DNA of 6,202 bases, from assembly GCA_016793415.1 (NCBI GenBank), contig JAEUMC010000637.1:1-6202 (forward strand). The letters run 5' to 3'. This document shows positions 1-5,288 of this stretch, one piece after another; the stretch's first letter is position 1; the number at the start of each line of letters is the position of its first letter. The translations under genes and the position numbers were made by a program. Below the pieces are notes generated by a model, which searched no databases, was not told the origin of the DNA, and saw only the letters and a list, made by a program, of their open reading frames with translations. Source of the stretch: Devosia sp. Lineage in GTDB: Bacteria > Pseudomonadota > Alphaproteobacteria > Rhizobiales > Devosiaceae.

Positions 1-4
1 CGTC

Positions 5-27
5 TCCCTCCCCCTTGCGGGGAGGGA
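5..27. repeat. GC-rich hairpin, probable dispersed intergenic repeat
   Basis: The window opens with a perfect inverted repeat: TCCCTCCCC at 5-13 pairs with GGGGAGGGA at 19-27 around a five-base loop. A G-rich run (32-41) follows. Short elements of this composition (CCCTCCCC, TTGCGGGG, then AAGGGTGGGGG) are common between genes in alphaproteobacterial genomes. I therefore read this as one copy of a dispersed palindromic repeat that may begin left of the window. It could also act as a transcription terminator for a gene to the left, but no T-tract follows on the plus strand. Only the hairpin is seen; the repeat-family assignment is from memory. Confidence 0.5.
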
Positions 28-160
28 TCAAGGGTGGGGGGCAGCCCGCGCCGGCCCTTCAGTTGATCGAAAGCTGATGCCAAGCCCACTAGACGTAGGT
101 CGACTGGCAGGGTTAGCTCGCACGGCCTAAAGCTACCATACCAGTTCGAGGAGACCTGCA

Positions 161-658
161 ATGTACGAGACCTTCAACGGCTCGGCCCACCCGATGGCGC
201 CCAGGGAAATCGCCATCACCGCTGTTCCCGACGATGAGCGGGTGTGGGTGCCGCAGGCCGAGGGCGTCTGGTTTCGGCCGCTGTTCCTCAACACCTTGCA
301 GGGCCAGTGGTGCAACCTGCTGCGGGTGCGCCGCGCCGGCATCCTGAGCCGGCACCTCCATCCGCAACCGGTACATGGCTATGTCATCAAGGGCCGCTGG
401 CACTATCTCGAGCATGATTGGGTGGCCGAAACCGGCTCCTACGTGTTCGAGCCACCCGGCGAGATCCACACCCTGACCGTCCCGGAGGATACGCCGGAGA
501 TGATCACCTTCTTCAACATTTCCGGCTGCATGGTCTATCTCGACAAGGACAACAGGCAGGTCGGCTTCGAGGATGTCTTCACCAAGATCGACATGTGCAA
601 GAAGCACTACGAGAAGGTAGGGCTGGGGGCTGACTACGTGGATCAGTTCGTTCGGTAA
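161..658 (+). CDS. Cupin protein, 2,4'-dihydroxyacetophenone dioxygenase-like family
   Basis: This 165-residue protein is a single small cupin barrel resembling the 2,4'-dihydroxyacetophenone dioxygenase family, non-haem iron enzymes that cleave a C-C bond in aromatic ketones. Cupin motif 1 is at about residues 60-78 (G-ILSR-HLH-PQPVH-GYVIKG) and motif 2 at about 92-103 (GSYVFEPPGEIH). His65, His67 and His103 are the likely metal ligands. The usual motif-1 glutamate is missing and His72 lies in that area, which fits a three-histidine site. No signal peptide is seen, so it should be cytoplasmic. The start is well set: GAGGAG at 148-153 lies 7 bases before the ATG. The SDR gene follows after 25 bp, so the two probably form an operon acting on one substrate. 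Family members are often annotated this way without tested activity, so the substrate is unknown; it could be a carbohydrate or another ketone. Confidence 0.85.
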   Translation: MYETFNGSAHPMAPREIAITAVPDDERVWVPQAEGVWFRPLFLNTLQGQWCNLLRVRRAGILSRHLHPQPVHGYVIKGRWHYLEHDWVAETGSYVFEPPGEIHTLTVPEDTPEMITFFNISGCMVYLDKDNRQVGFEDVFTKIDMCKKHYEKVGLGADYVDQFVR

Positions 659-683
659 GCAGAAGCCGCAACGGAGAACTCAA

Positions 684-1409
684 ATGAGTTGGGCATCGGA
701 ATTCTACGCCGGCAAGACCGTCGTCATCACCGGCGGTACCTCGGGTATCGGCCAGGGCATCGGCCGCGCCTTCGCTGAGGCAGGGGCGGTGGTGCATGTC
801 ACTGGCGCCACCCAGGCCGAAGTTGAAGCCGGCGCCGCCGCCGAGCCGCGCTTTCGCTACACCGAGCTCGATGTCCGCAACGCCGAGCAGGTGACCGAAT
901 ACGCTGCGACCTTCGGCAGCGTTGCCGCCCTCGTCAACTGCGCCGGGGTGAACCTGCGCGCCGCCGAGCACACCGTCGACGGGTTCCAGACCGTTATCGA
1001 CATCAACCTCAACGGCTCGATGCGCACTGCCTACGCCTTCAAGGACAAGCTGGGCGGCGGCGCCATCCTCAATATCGGCTCGATGTTCTCGTTCTTCGGC
1101 GCCCCGCACGCTCCGGCCTATGCGGCGTCGAAGCACGCCGTTGCCGGCCTCACCAAATCGCTCGCCGCGGCCTTCGCCAAGGACGCCATTCGCGTCAATG
1201 CGCTGGCCCCCGGCTGGATCGAGACGGCAATGACGGCGGTGCCCCGCGCCAACGAGGCGCGCAACGCCGAACTGATGGGCCGCACCCCGCTCGGCCGCTG
1301 GGGCACCCCGGCGGACCTGGCGCCCGCCGCTTTGTTCCTCTGCTCGCCGCTCGCCGGCTTCATCACCGGAGCCATCCTGCCGGTCGATGGCGGCTACCTC
1401 ATCGCATGA
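684..1409 (+). CDS. SDR family NAD(P)-dependent oxidoreductase
   Basis: This is a 241-residue classical short-chain dehydrogenase/reductase of normal length, which interconverts an alcohol and a ketone using NAD(H) or NADP(H). The dinucleotide motif TGGTSGIG is at residues 16-23 and the NAG-type motif reads NCAG at 85-88. The active site is Asn108, Ser133, Tyr146 and Lys150 (YAASK). PGWIETAMT at 176-184 and the C-terminal GAILPVDGGYL are typical of the family. The end of the second strand (HVTGA) has neither a clear aspartate nor an arginine, so cofactor preference cannot be read. GGAG at 673-676 sits 7 bases before the ATG. It lies 25 bp downstream of the cupin gene and is probably co-transcribed with it. 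A dehydrogenase beside a dioxygenase-like cupin suggests a short catabolic pathway, but the substrate is not identifiable. Its 3' end overlaps the convergent DUF1772 gene by 11 bp. Confidence 0.92.
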   Translation: MSWASEFYAGKTVVITGGTSGIGQGIGRAFAEAGAVVHVTGATQAEVEAGAAAEPRFRYTELDVRNAEQVTEYAATFGSVAALVNCAGVNLRAAEHTVDGFQTVIDINLNGSMRTAYAFKDKLGGGAILNIGSMFSFFGAPHAPAYAASKHAVAGLTKSLAAAFAKDAIRVNALAPGWIETAMTAVPRANEARNAELMGRTPLGRWGTPADLAPAALFLCSPLAGFITGAILPVDGGYLIA

Positions 1410-1866
1410 GCGACAGCATCAGCAGCAGCGTTGCGAGCATCGCAGCGCCGGAGCGGATCGAGTTCCACCGGACCCAGTCCCTGAGATAGCGCGACCAGTA
1501 GGCCGCGCCCTGCGCGCTCTCGGCCTCGAACTTTGCCAGCCGGTTGTTCATCGGTACGTTGATCGCCATCGTCACGCCGAACGTGCCGATGACGTAGACC
1601 AGTGCCCCCGCCGCCGCCCACAGGCTGCCGCCCGCCACCAGCACGGCGAGCACCAGGGCCAGCCCGAGAATGGCGGTCCCCATGAACGCACCGAGAAACC
1701 CGGCATTGAGCACCGTCACGTTGATGGCGTTCATCGTCGCGATGCCGCTCGCGGCCGGCTGCCGGGCAATACCCGGCATCACGAAGTTCGAGAAGGCGAA
1801 GAACGTTCCGCCGATCAGTGACGCGCCGAGCGCCACCACCATGCTGAGGATGTCGATCCAGCTCAT
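1399..1866 (-). CDS. DUF1772 (anthrone oxygenase-like) integral membrane protein
   Basis: This 155-residue protein has four predicted membrane helices, at roughly residues 4-26, 53-75, 82-102 and 136-153. It carries hallmarks of DUF1772: GGTFFAFSNFVMPGI near residues 19-33, NVPMNNRLAKFE at 103-114, and a tryptophan/arginine-rich stretch W-RYLRDWVRWNSIRSG at 124-140. The family includes fungal anthrone oxygenases, but the biochemical role of bacterial members is mostly untested. I chose the ATG at 1866 because it overlaps the stop of the upstream NmrA-like gene in an ATGA, which implies translational coupling. An ATG five codons earlier (1881) is possible but less likely. Expression should therefore follow the TetR-controlled promoter near 2758. 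A role in handling quinones or other redox-active compounds at the membrane, together with the NmrA-like protein, is inference only. Confidence 0.87.
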   Translation of the reverse strand: MSWIDILSMVVALGASLIGGTFFAFSNFVMPGIARQPAASGIATMNAINVTVLNAGFLGAFMGTAILGLALVLAVLVAGGSLWAAAGALVYVIGTFGVTMAINVPMNNRLAKFEAESAQGAAYWSRYLRDWVRWNSIRSGAAMLATLLLMLSLMR

Positions 1867-2684
1867 GCTGCCTGCCTCCACGCGCCTCTGGCTGCCGCTT
1901 CGCGCGCAAAATCGGCAAAATCCCTGGGCTGCCTGCCAAGTGCGCGCTCGACGCCATCGGCGAGGGATTCGTTGCGTCCGTCCAGCACGACGCTGAACAG
2001 CTCTTCGAGCAACCCGGCGATCTCGTCCGGCACCTCGCTATGCGCCAGCCAGTCGAGGAACTCGTGCGCCGGCATGGTGCGGAACCGCACGGCAGTCCCG
2101 GCTGCCCGGTTGATTTCGGCAACCGCCTCGGCAAAGCTCAGCAGCCGTGGGCCGGTGACCTCGTAGATTTCGCCGATATGCCGACGATCGGTAAGCGCCG
2201 CCACCACCACGTCGGCAATGTCGTCGGCGTCGACGAACGGCTCGCGCACCGTATCCACCGGCAATGCCACCTCGCCGCCAAGCACCATCTCGAGGAACTG
2301 CCCTTCGTCGAAGTTCTGGTTGAACCAGCTGCCGCGGACCACGGTCCACTCGGCATTGGTGGCCAGCACCTGCTGCTCGGCGCGCTGCGCCTCCGGCTCG
2401 CCCCGGCCCGACAACAGCACCAGTCGCCTGACGCCCAGCGACACGGCCAGTTCGGCCAGGGCGCCGACGGTGTCGGCCGCGCCCTTGATCGCGATATCCG
2501 GATAGTAGGTGATGTAGGCGCTCGCCGCCCCCTCGAGCGCTGCCGCCCACGTGCTGCGCTCGGTCCAGTCGAAGCCGGTCGAGCGCGATGCCAGCCGCAC
2601 CGGCAACCCCCGTGCTGCAAGGCGGTCGGCGACCCGCGAGCCGGTCTTGCCGCGGCCGCCGAGGATCAGGATCGGTTTGGTCAT
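1863..2684 (-). CDS. NmrA-like / atypical SDR NAD(P)-binding protein
   Basis: This 273-residue Rossmann-fold protein belongs to the atypical SDR or NmrA-like group, which includes NAD(P)H:quinone oxidoreductases and NAD(P)-sensing proteins. The N-terminal motif ILGGRGKTGSRV (residues 7-18) is the dinucleotide-binding loop. VRRLVLLSGRGE at 85-96 and VVRGSWFNQNF at 115-125 are typical for this group, as is the EPFVDADDIADVV segment at 148-160. The classical YxxxK motif is absent, as expected. No signal peptide or membrane helix is seen, so it is cytoplasmic. The ATG at 2684 is preferred over an in-frame start 60 bases upstream: AGGAG lies 6 bases before it, and the upstream extension would run through the promoter and operator region. 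The stop overlaps the DUF1772 start (ATGA). The divergent tetR gene starts 99 bp away and probably represses this gene. A quinone or enone reductase or a redox sensor is plausible; the substrate is unknown. Confidence 0.9.
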   Translation of the reverse strand: MTKPILILGGRGKTGSRVADRLAARGLPVRLASRSTGFDWTERSTWAAALEGAASAYITYYPDIAIKGAADTVGALAELAVSLGVRRLVLLSGRGEPEAQRAEQQVLATNAEWTVVRGSWFNQNFDEGQFLEMVLGGEVALPVDTVREPFVDADDIADVVVAALTDRRHIGEIYEVTGPRLLSFAEAVAEINRAAGTAVRFRTMPAHEFLDWLAHSEVPDEIAGLLEELFSVVLDGRNESLADGVERALGRQPRDFADFAREAAARGAWRQAA

Positions 2685-2703
2685 TTCATTCTCCTTTGCA
2701 AAA

Positions 2704-2720
2704 CATGAGGAAGTCTCACG
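2704..2720. promoter_or_regulatory. Possible second operator (imperfect palindrome)
   Basis: An imperfect inverted repeat, TGAGG (2706-2710) / TCTCA (2714-2718), lies just downstream of the predicted start of the NmrA-like transcript. It contains ATGAGGA at 2705-2711, the same heptamer found in the right arm of the main operator (2767-2773) and, inverted, in the left arm (2738-2744). It could be a weaker TetR site affecting mainly the minus-strand operon. The match is short and could be chance. Confidence 0.3.
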
Positions 2721-2749
2721 TTGCAAAAGGTGATAAATCCTCATATTAT
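2721..2749 (+). promoter_or_regulatory. Predicted promoter of the tetR gene
   Basis: TTGCAA at 2721-2726 (4 of 6 to the -35 consensus) and TATTAT at 2744-2749 (5 of 6 to the -10 consensus) are separated by exactly 17 bases. A transcript starting near 2756 would give a leader of about 28 bases before the ATG at 2784. The left operator arm covers the end of the spacer and most of the -10 box, so a bound repressor would block its own promoter. The area is clearly AT-richer than the flanking genes. Confidence 0.6.
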
Positions 2750-2758
2750 GCCCGTCAA
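2730..2758 (-). promoter_or_regulatory. Predicted promoter of the NmrA-like/DUF1772 operon
   Basis: On the minus strand TTGACG (2758-2753, 5 of 6) and TATCAC (2735-2730, 4 of 6) are spaced by 17 bases. Initiation near 2723 would leave a leader of about 38 bases before the ATG at 2684. The promoter faces, and largely overlaps, the tetR promoter, and its spacer contains the complete left operator arm (2736-2747). One bound repressor could therefore shut both directions. Confidence 0.55.
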
Positions 2759-2775
2759 GCAGAAATATGAGGATT
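2736..2775. promoter_or_regulatory. Predicted TetR operator: perfect 12-bp inverted repeat
   Basis: AATCCTCATATT (2736-2747) and AATATGAGGATT (2764-2775) are perfect reverse complements separated by 16 bp. Centre-to-centre spacing is 28 bp, between two and three helical turns. The left arm lies within both predicted promoters; the right arm contains the GAGGA ribosome binding site of tetR. Operators between a tetR-type gene and its divergent target are standard for the family. The arms and position are seen; binding by this repressor is inferred. As RNA, the two arms would also form a stem that hides the tetR ribosome binding site if transcription began upstream of the left arm. Confidence 0.6.
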
Positions 2776-2783
2776 ATTCACTT

Positions 2784-3407
2784 ATGGCCGAGGCCACCGA
2801 TATCGCTGCCCCCATTCGGCGCACCCCGCAGCAGCAGCGCAGCCGCGAGCGGGTCGAGCGCATCCTCAATGCAGCCAAAGGGTTGATCGAGCGATCGGGC
2901 AGCGATGCGATGAAGATGGGAGAGCTGGCCGAGCATGCGGCGATCTCGATCGGTTCGCTCTATCAGTATTTCCCCGACAAGGCGGCGGTGATCGGTGCAT
3001 TGGCCGAGCGCTACAACGAGGAGGGCCGGGCCTGCATCCGCGACAGCCTGGTTGGTGTCGGCGATGCGGCCGGTTTCCGGCGAGCCTTCGGCGAGCTCAT
3101 CGATATCTATTACGGCCTGTTTCTGGCCGAGCCGGTGATGCGTGACATCTGGTCCGGCACCCAGGCCGACAAGTCGCTGCATGGCATCGACCTCATCGAC
3201 AGCCACGAGAACGGAGCACTGGTGGGCGCCGTGCTGGCGCGCATCTTCCCCGATATCGACTCGGAGGAACTGATCAGTCGAGCCACCCTGGTCATGTATC
3301 TGGGCAACGCCACCATGCGTCTCGCCATCTCGGTCGACCGGCAGGAGGGCGACGCCTATGTCAGCAATTACAAGCGTATGGCGCTCGCCGAACTACTTGC
3401 TGACTGA
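2784..3407 (+). CDS. TetR/AcrR family transcriptional repressor
   Basis: This 207-residue protein has the usual TetR-family layout. An N-terminal helix-turn-helix domain spans about residues 19-66, with QQRSRERVERILNAA starting helix 1 and the recognition region reading ISIGSLYQYFPDK at 54-66. A variable ligand-binding, dimerising helical domain fills the rest. It has 18 residues before the first helix, ordinary for the family. The ATG at 2784 is chosen because GAGGA at 2769-2773 lies 10 bases upstream; the earlier in-frame starts (TTG at 2721, ATG at 2748) fall inside the predicted -35 and -10 boxes. It probably represses itself and the divergent NmrA-like/DUF1772 operon through the inverted repeat at 2736-2775, and releases when it binds a small molecule. 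The inducer cannot be read from sequence. Its 3' end overlaps the convergent exported-protein gene by 15 bp. Confidence 0.93.
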   Translation: MAEATDIAAPIRRTPQQQRSRERVERILNAAKGLIERSGSDAMKMGELAEHAAISIGSLYQYFPDKAAVIGALAERYNEEGRACIRDSLVGVGDAAGFRRAFGELIDIYYGLFLAEPVMRDIWSGTQADKSLHGIDLIDSHENGALVGAVLARIFPDIDSEELISRATLVMYLGNATMRLAISVDRQEGDAYVSNYKRMALAELLAD

Positions 3408-3890
3408 GGCCTCGGTCGGGGGCACCTTGGGCGCGCAAAAGTATAGCGCCTGGTTGATCACGTAGAGCGAGCCGCTGAGCGTGATGCCGTTCTTTGGCTG
3501 ATCCGGACCCGCCTTCGGGTCGAGATAGGCGAGCCCGCCATTCTTCAGCGCTTCGAGTAGCGGCGTCACGTCGCCCTCGATCCGCGCATGGTAGGGCGAG
3601 CCGTCCGGCTTGGCGTCGACCTCGTGCCCGTCCTCCTTGTCGATATCGATACGCCAGCGCCCGGCGTCGCCGCCGGGTCGGCTGGTATAGAGATGGATGC
3701 CGATCTCGAAATCATCCTCGCAGCGCACCGCGAGGCAGACGAACTCCTTTGCCGTCGATCCGGCGGCACAGCCGAGCGCCGCCCGGTCGCCTTCGCCCTC
3801 GAGCGGCGAATAGTGCCACCCGGCCTCCTGCGCGAGGGCAGGGGCAGCGAGGGCAGCGAGGGTTCCGGCGGCCAGCGCCCACGACTTCAC
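3393..3890 (-). CDS. Small exported four-cysteine protein of unknown function
   Basis: I do not recognise a family for this 165-residue protein. It starts with a clear Sec signal peptide: Lys2, a hydrophobic alanine/leucine core, and a likely signal peptidase I site after ALA at residue 20 (mature QEAGW). The mature part is about 145 residues, hydrophilic, with no further membrane helix. Its four cysteines, 41, 52, 57 and 152, could form two disulfides in the periplasm. The C-terminal part (GITLSGSLYVINQALYFCAPK) looks like a beta-rich closing segment. The start is GTG at 3890, overlapping the stop of the aldo/keto reductase as GTGA, so translation is probably coupled. Its 3' end overlaps tetR by 15 bp. 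IalB-like periplasmic proteins were considered because of the size and cysteines, but I see no convincing shared motif. Codon use matches its neighbours, so it is very probably a real gene. Confidence 0.82.
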   Translation of the reverse strand: MKSWALAAGTLAALAAPALAQEAGWHYSPLEGEGDRAALGCAAGSTAKEFVCLAVRCEDDFEIGIHLYTSRPGGDAGRWRIDIDKEDGHEVDAKPDGSPYHARIEGDVTPLLEALKNGGLAYLDPKAGPDQPKNGITLSGSLYVINQALYFCAPKVPPTEASVSK

Positions 3891-4813
3891 TTGCCGGCGT
3901 CCGTCAGCAGCTTCAGATCCTCAGCGCTCAGCGTCAGCTGGGCCCCGCGCATCAGGCTTTGCACCTGCTCCACCGAGGTCGCCGAGGCGATCGGCGCGCC
4001 GACACCCGGCTGCGCCGCAATCCAGGCCAGAGTCACCTCGGCGGGAAGCGAAGCAGTCCTCTTGCTGACTGCATCGAGCGCCTCGAGAATCCGGAAACCC
4101 TTGGGGTTGAGGTATTTCTCCACCACCGTCTGGCCGCGCGGGCTCTTCTGTGCGTCGGCGGCGCTGCGGTATTTGCCGGCAAGGAAGCCGCGCGCCAGGC
4201 TGAAATAGCCGATCCCCGACACCCCCTCGGTCACGCAGGTCGCCTGCACTTCCTCGAATTTGGCGCGGTCGTAGAGGTTGAATTCGTTCTGGATCGTCTC
4301 GTAGCGGGCGTAGCCCCTGGTCTTCGAGATGGCGAGCGCTTCGCTCAACAGCGCCGTGTCCTGGTTGGACGAGCCGATATAGCGCACCTTGCCGGCCTTC
4401 ACGATCTTGTCGAGCGCTGCGAGCGTCTCTTCCTGCGGCGTGTTCGGGTCGGGCCAGTGGGTCTGGTAGAGATCGATATAGTCGGTCTGCAGCCGCCGCA
4501 GCGAGGCATCCACCTCCTCCTCGATCCACTTGGCGCTGAGGTCGCGATGGCCCTGGCCCATGTCCGAGCCGACCTTGGTGAACACCAGCACCTTGTCGCG
4601 ATTCCCGCGCGCCTTCATCCAGTTGCCGATGATCGTCTCGGACTTGCCCTTGCCATAGCTGTCGGCGGTATCGAGCGCCGCAAAGCCGCCGTCGAGGAAC
4701 GCGTCGAGCACTGGATAGGCAGCCTGCTCCTCGAGCGTCCAGCCCAGCACGTTGCAGCCGAAAACCAGCGGGTCGATGAAAAGCTCGGTGCGGCCGAGGC
4801 GGCGCTTGCTCAT
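3887..4813 (-). CDS. Aldo/keto reductase
   Basis: This 308-residue protein is a (beta/alpha)8-barrel aldo/keto reductase, reducing aldehydes or ketones with NADPH in the cytoplasm. The catalytic tetrad is complete: Asp48 and Tyr53 in LDTADSYGKGKSE, Lys80 in VFTKVG, and His119 in DLYQTHWPDP. The opening MSKRRLGRTEL is typical of the YajO/Tas-like branch. The segment IGSSNQDTALLSEAL (about 145-160) and the C-terminal IASATSVEQVQSLM contribute to cofactor binding in relatives. The ATG at 4813 is supported by GGAGA 5-6 bases upstream and by family length; the reading frame stays open upstream to about 5179, but that part is antisense to the VOC gene's frame and non-homologous. It lies 85 bp after the VOC gene and is coupled to the exported-protein gene by GTGA. 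The physiological substrate is unknown; clearing reactive carbonyls with the VOC protein is a guess. Confidence 0.94.
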   Translation of the reverse strand: MSKRRLGRTELFIDPLVFGCNVLGWTLEEQAAYPVLDAFLDGGFAALDTADSYGKGKSETIIGNWMKARGNRDKVLVFTKVGSDMGQGHRDLSAKWIEEEVDASLRRLQTDYIDLYQTHWPDPNTPQEETLAALDKIVKAGKVRYIGSSNQDTALLSEALAISKTRGYARYETIQNEFNLYDRAKFEEVQATCVTEGVSGIGYFSLARGFLAGKYRSAADAQKSPRGQTVVEKYLNPKGFRILEALDAVSKRTASLPAEVTLAWIAAQPGVGAPIASATSVEQVQSLMRGAQLTLSAEDLKLLTDAGK

Positions 4814-4870
4814 GGGGATCTCCAATATGGCTGAAAGCTTGGGCAGGAAGGTCCGAGAGCCTAGCCGCGG

Positions 4871-4896
4871 CATCCATCGGCGACAAGCGATGGATG
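4871..4896. other. Perfect 9-bp stem-loop between the VOC and aldo/keto reductase genes
   Basis: CATCCATCG (4871-4879) and CGATGGATG (4888-4896) pair perfectly around an 8-base loop, two bases after the VOC stop codon on the minus strand. The stem is only moderately GC-rich and no U-tract follows in the direction of transcription, so it is a poor intrinsic terminator. It may act as an mRNA processing or stability element that sets different levels for the VOC and reductase genes, or as a binding site for an unknown regulator. Confidence 0.5.
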
Positions 4897-4898
4897 TC

Positions 4899-5288
4899 TC
4901 AGCCCTTGGGCTGAAGCAGGTCCCACTTGTTGCCGTAGAGATCCTCGAACACCGCGACCGAGCCGTAGGCCTCATGCCGTGGCGTCTCGAGGAACTTGAC
5001 CCCGCGTTCGACGAACGCCGCGTGGTCCCGGGCGAAGTCGTCGGTCTCGAGGAAGAAGCCGACCCGTCCGCCGGTCTGGTTGCCGACATGCGCCGATTGC
5101 GCTGCGCCGTCCGCCCTCGCCAGCAGCAGCTTTGCCGCGCCGCCGGCAGGCGCCACCGTGACCCAGCGCTTGCCGCCACCCATGGCGAGATCGCTCAGCA
5201 AGGCGAATCCCAGTTTGCCGACATAGAACGAAATGGCCTCATCATAGTCCGCGACGACGAGGGCGATTGTGGCGATGGACTGGCTCAT
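4899..5288 (-). CDS. VOC family (glyoxalase/bleomycin-resistance fold) protein
   Basis: This 129-residue protein is a single vicinal-oxygen-chelate domain made of two beta-alpha-beta-beta-beta halves. The first half reads IALVVADYDEAISFYVGKLGF (residues 8-28, seen as two stretches either side of Asp14). The second contains GRVGFFLETDDFARDHAAF and ends with the family signature VFEDLYGNKWDLLQP at about 113-127. The usual first-strand metal histidine is not evident (IATIALV), and the last ligand position is Asp123 instead of the common glutamate, so metal binding and enzyme activity are uncertain. Members act as lyases, dioxygenases, isomerases or drug-binding proteins. The ATG at 5288 begins the fold correctly, but only GC-rich sequence lies before it and no convincing Shine-Dalgarno is seen. 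It is the first of three minus-strand genes and probably shares transcripts with the aldo/keto reductase. Confidence 0.9.
   Translation of the reverse strand: MSQSIATIALVVADYDEAISFYVGKLGFALLSDLAMGGGKRWVTVAPAGGAAKLLLARADGAAQSAHVGNQTGGRVGFFLETDDFARDHAAFVERGVKFLETPRHEAYGSVAVFEDLYGNKWDLLQPKG

Noticed and set aside
579..1136. Minus-strand open frame opposite the SDR gene
   Set aside because: No ribosome binding site, no recognisable motif, and it is antisense to a clearly functional SDR.
2040..2708. Plus-strand open frame of 222 codons opposite the NmrA-like gene
   Set aside because: Composition is that of an antisense shadow; the minus strand has conserved motifs throughout.
2685..2744. Longer NmrA-like start 20 codons upstream
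   Set aside because: It would run through the predicted promoter and operator; AGGAG lies just before the ATG at 2684, where the Rossmann motif begins properly.
2721..2783. Longer TetR starts (TTG at 2721, ATG at 2748)
   Set aside because: They coincide with the predicted -35 and -10 boxes and lack a ribosome binding site; the extra residues do not look like TetR N-terminal sequence.
3494..4834. Long plus-strand open frame of 446 codons opposite the exported-protein and aldo/keto reductase genes
   Set aside because: Its translation is arginine/histidine-rich and low in complexity without domain motifs, while the opposite strand encodes a reductase with a full catalytic tetrad. Long antisense frames are common in GC-rich DNA.
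4871..4896. Intrinsic terminator after the VOC gene
   Set aside because: The stem is good but no U-tract follows in the direction of transcription.
4814..5179. N-terminal extension of the aldo/keto reductase frame
   Set aside because: The extension reads through the VOC gene in another frame, has no family similarity, and a good ribosome binding site marks the ATG at 4813.
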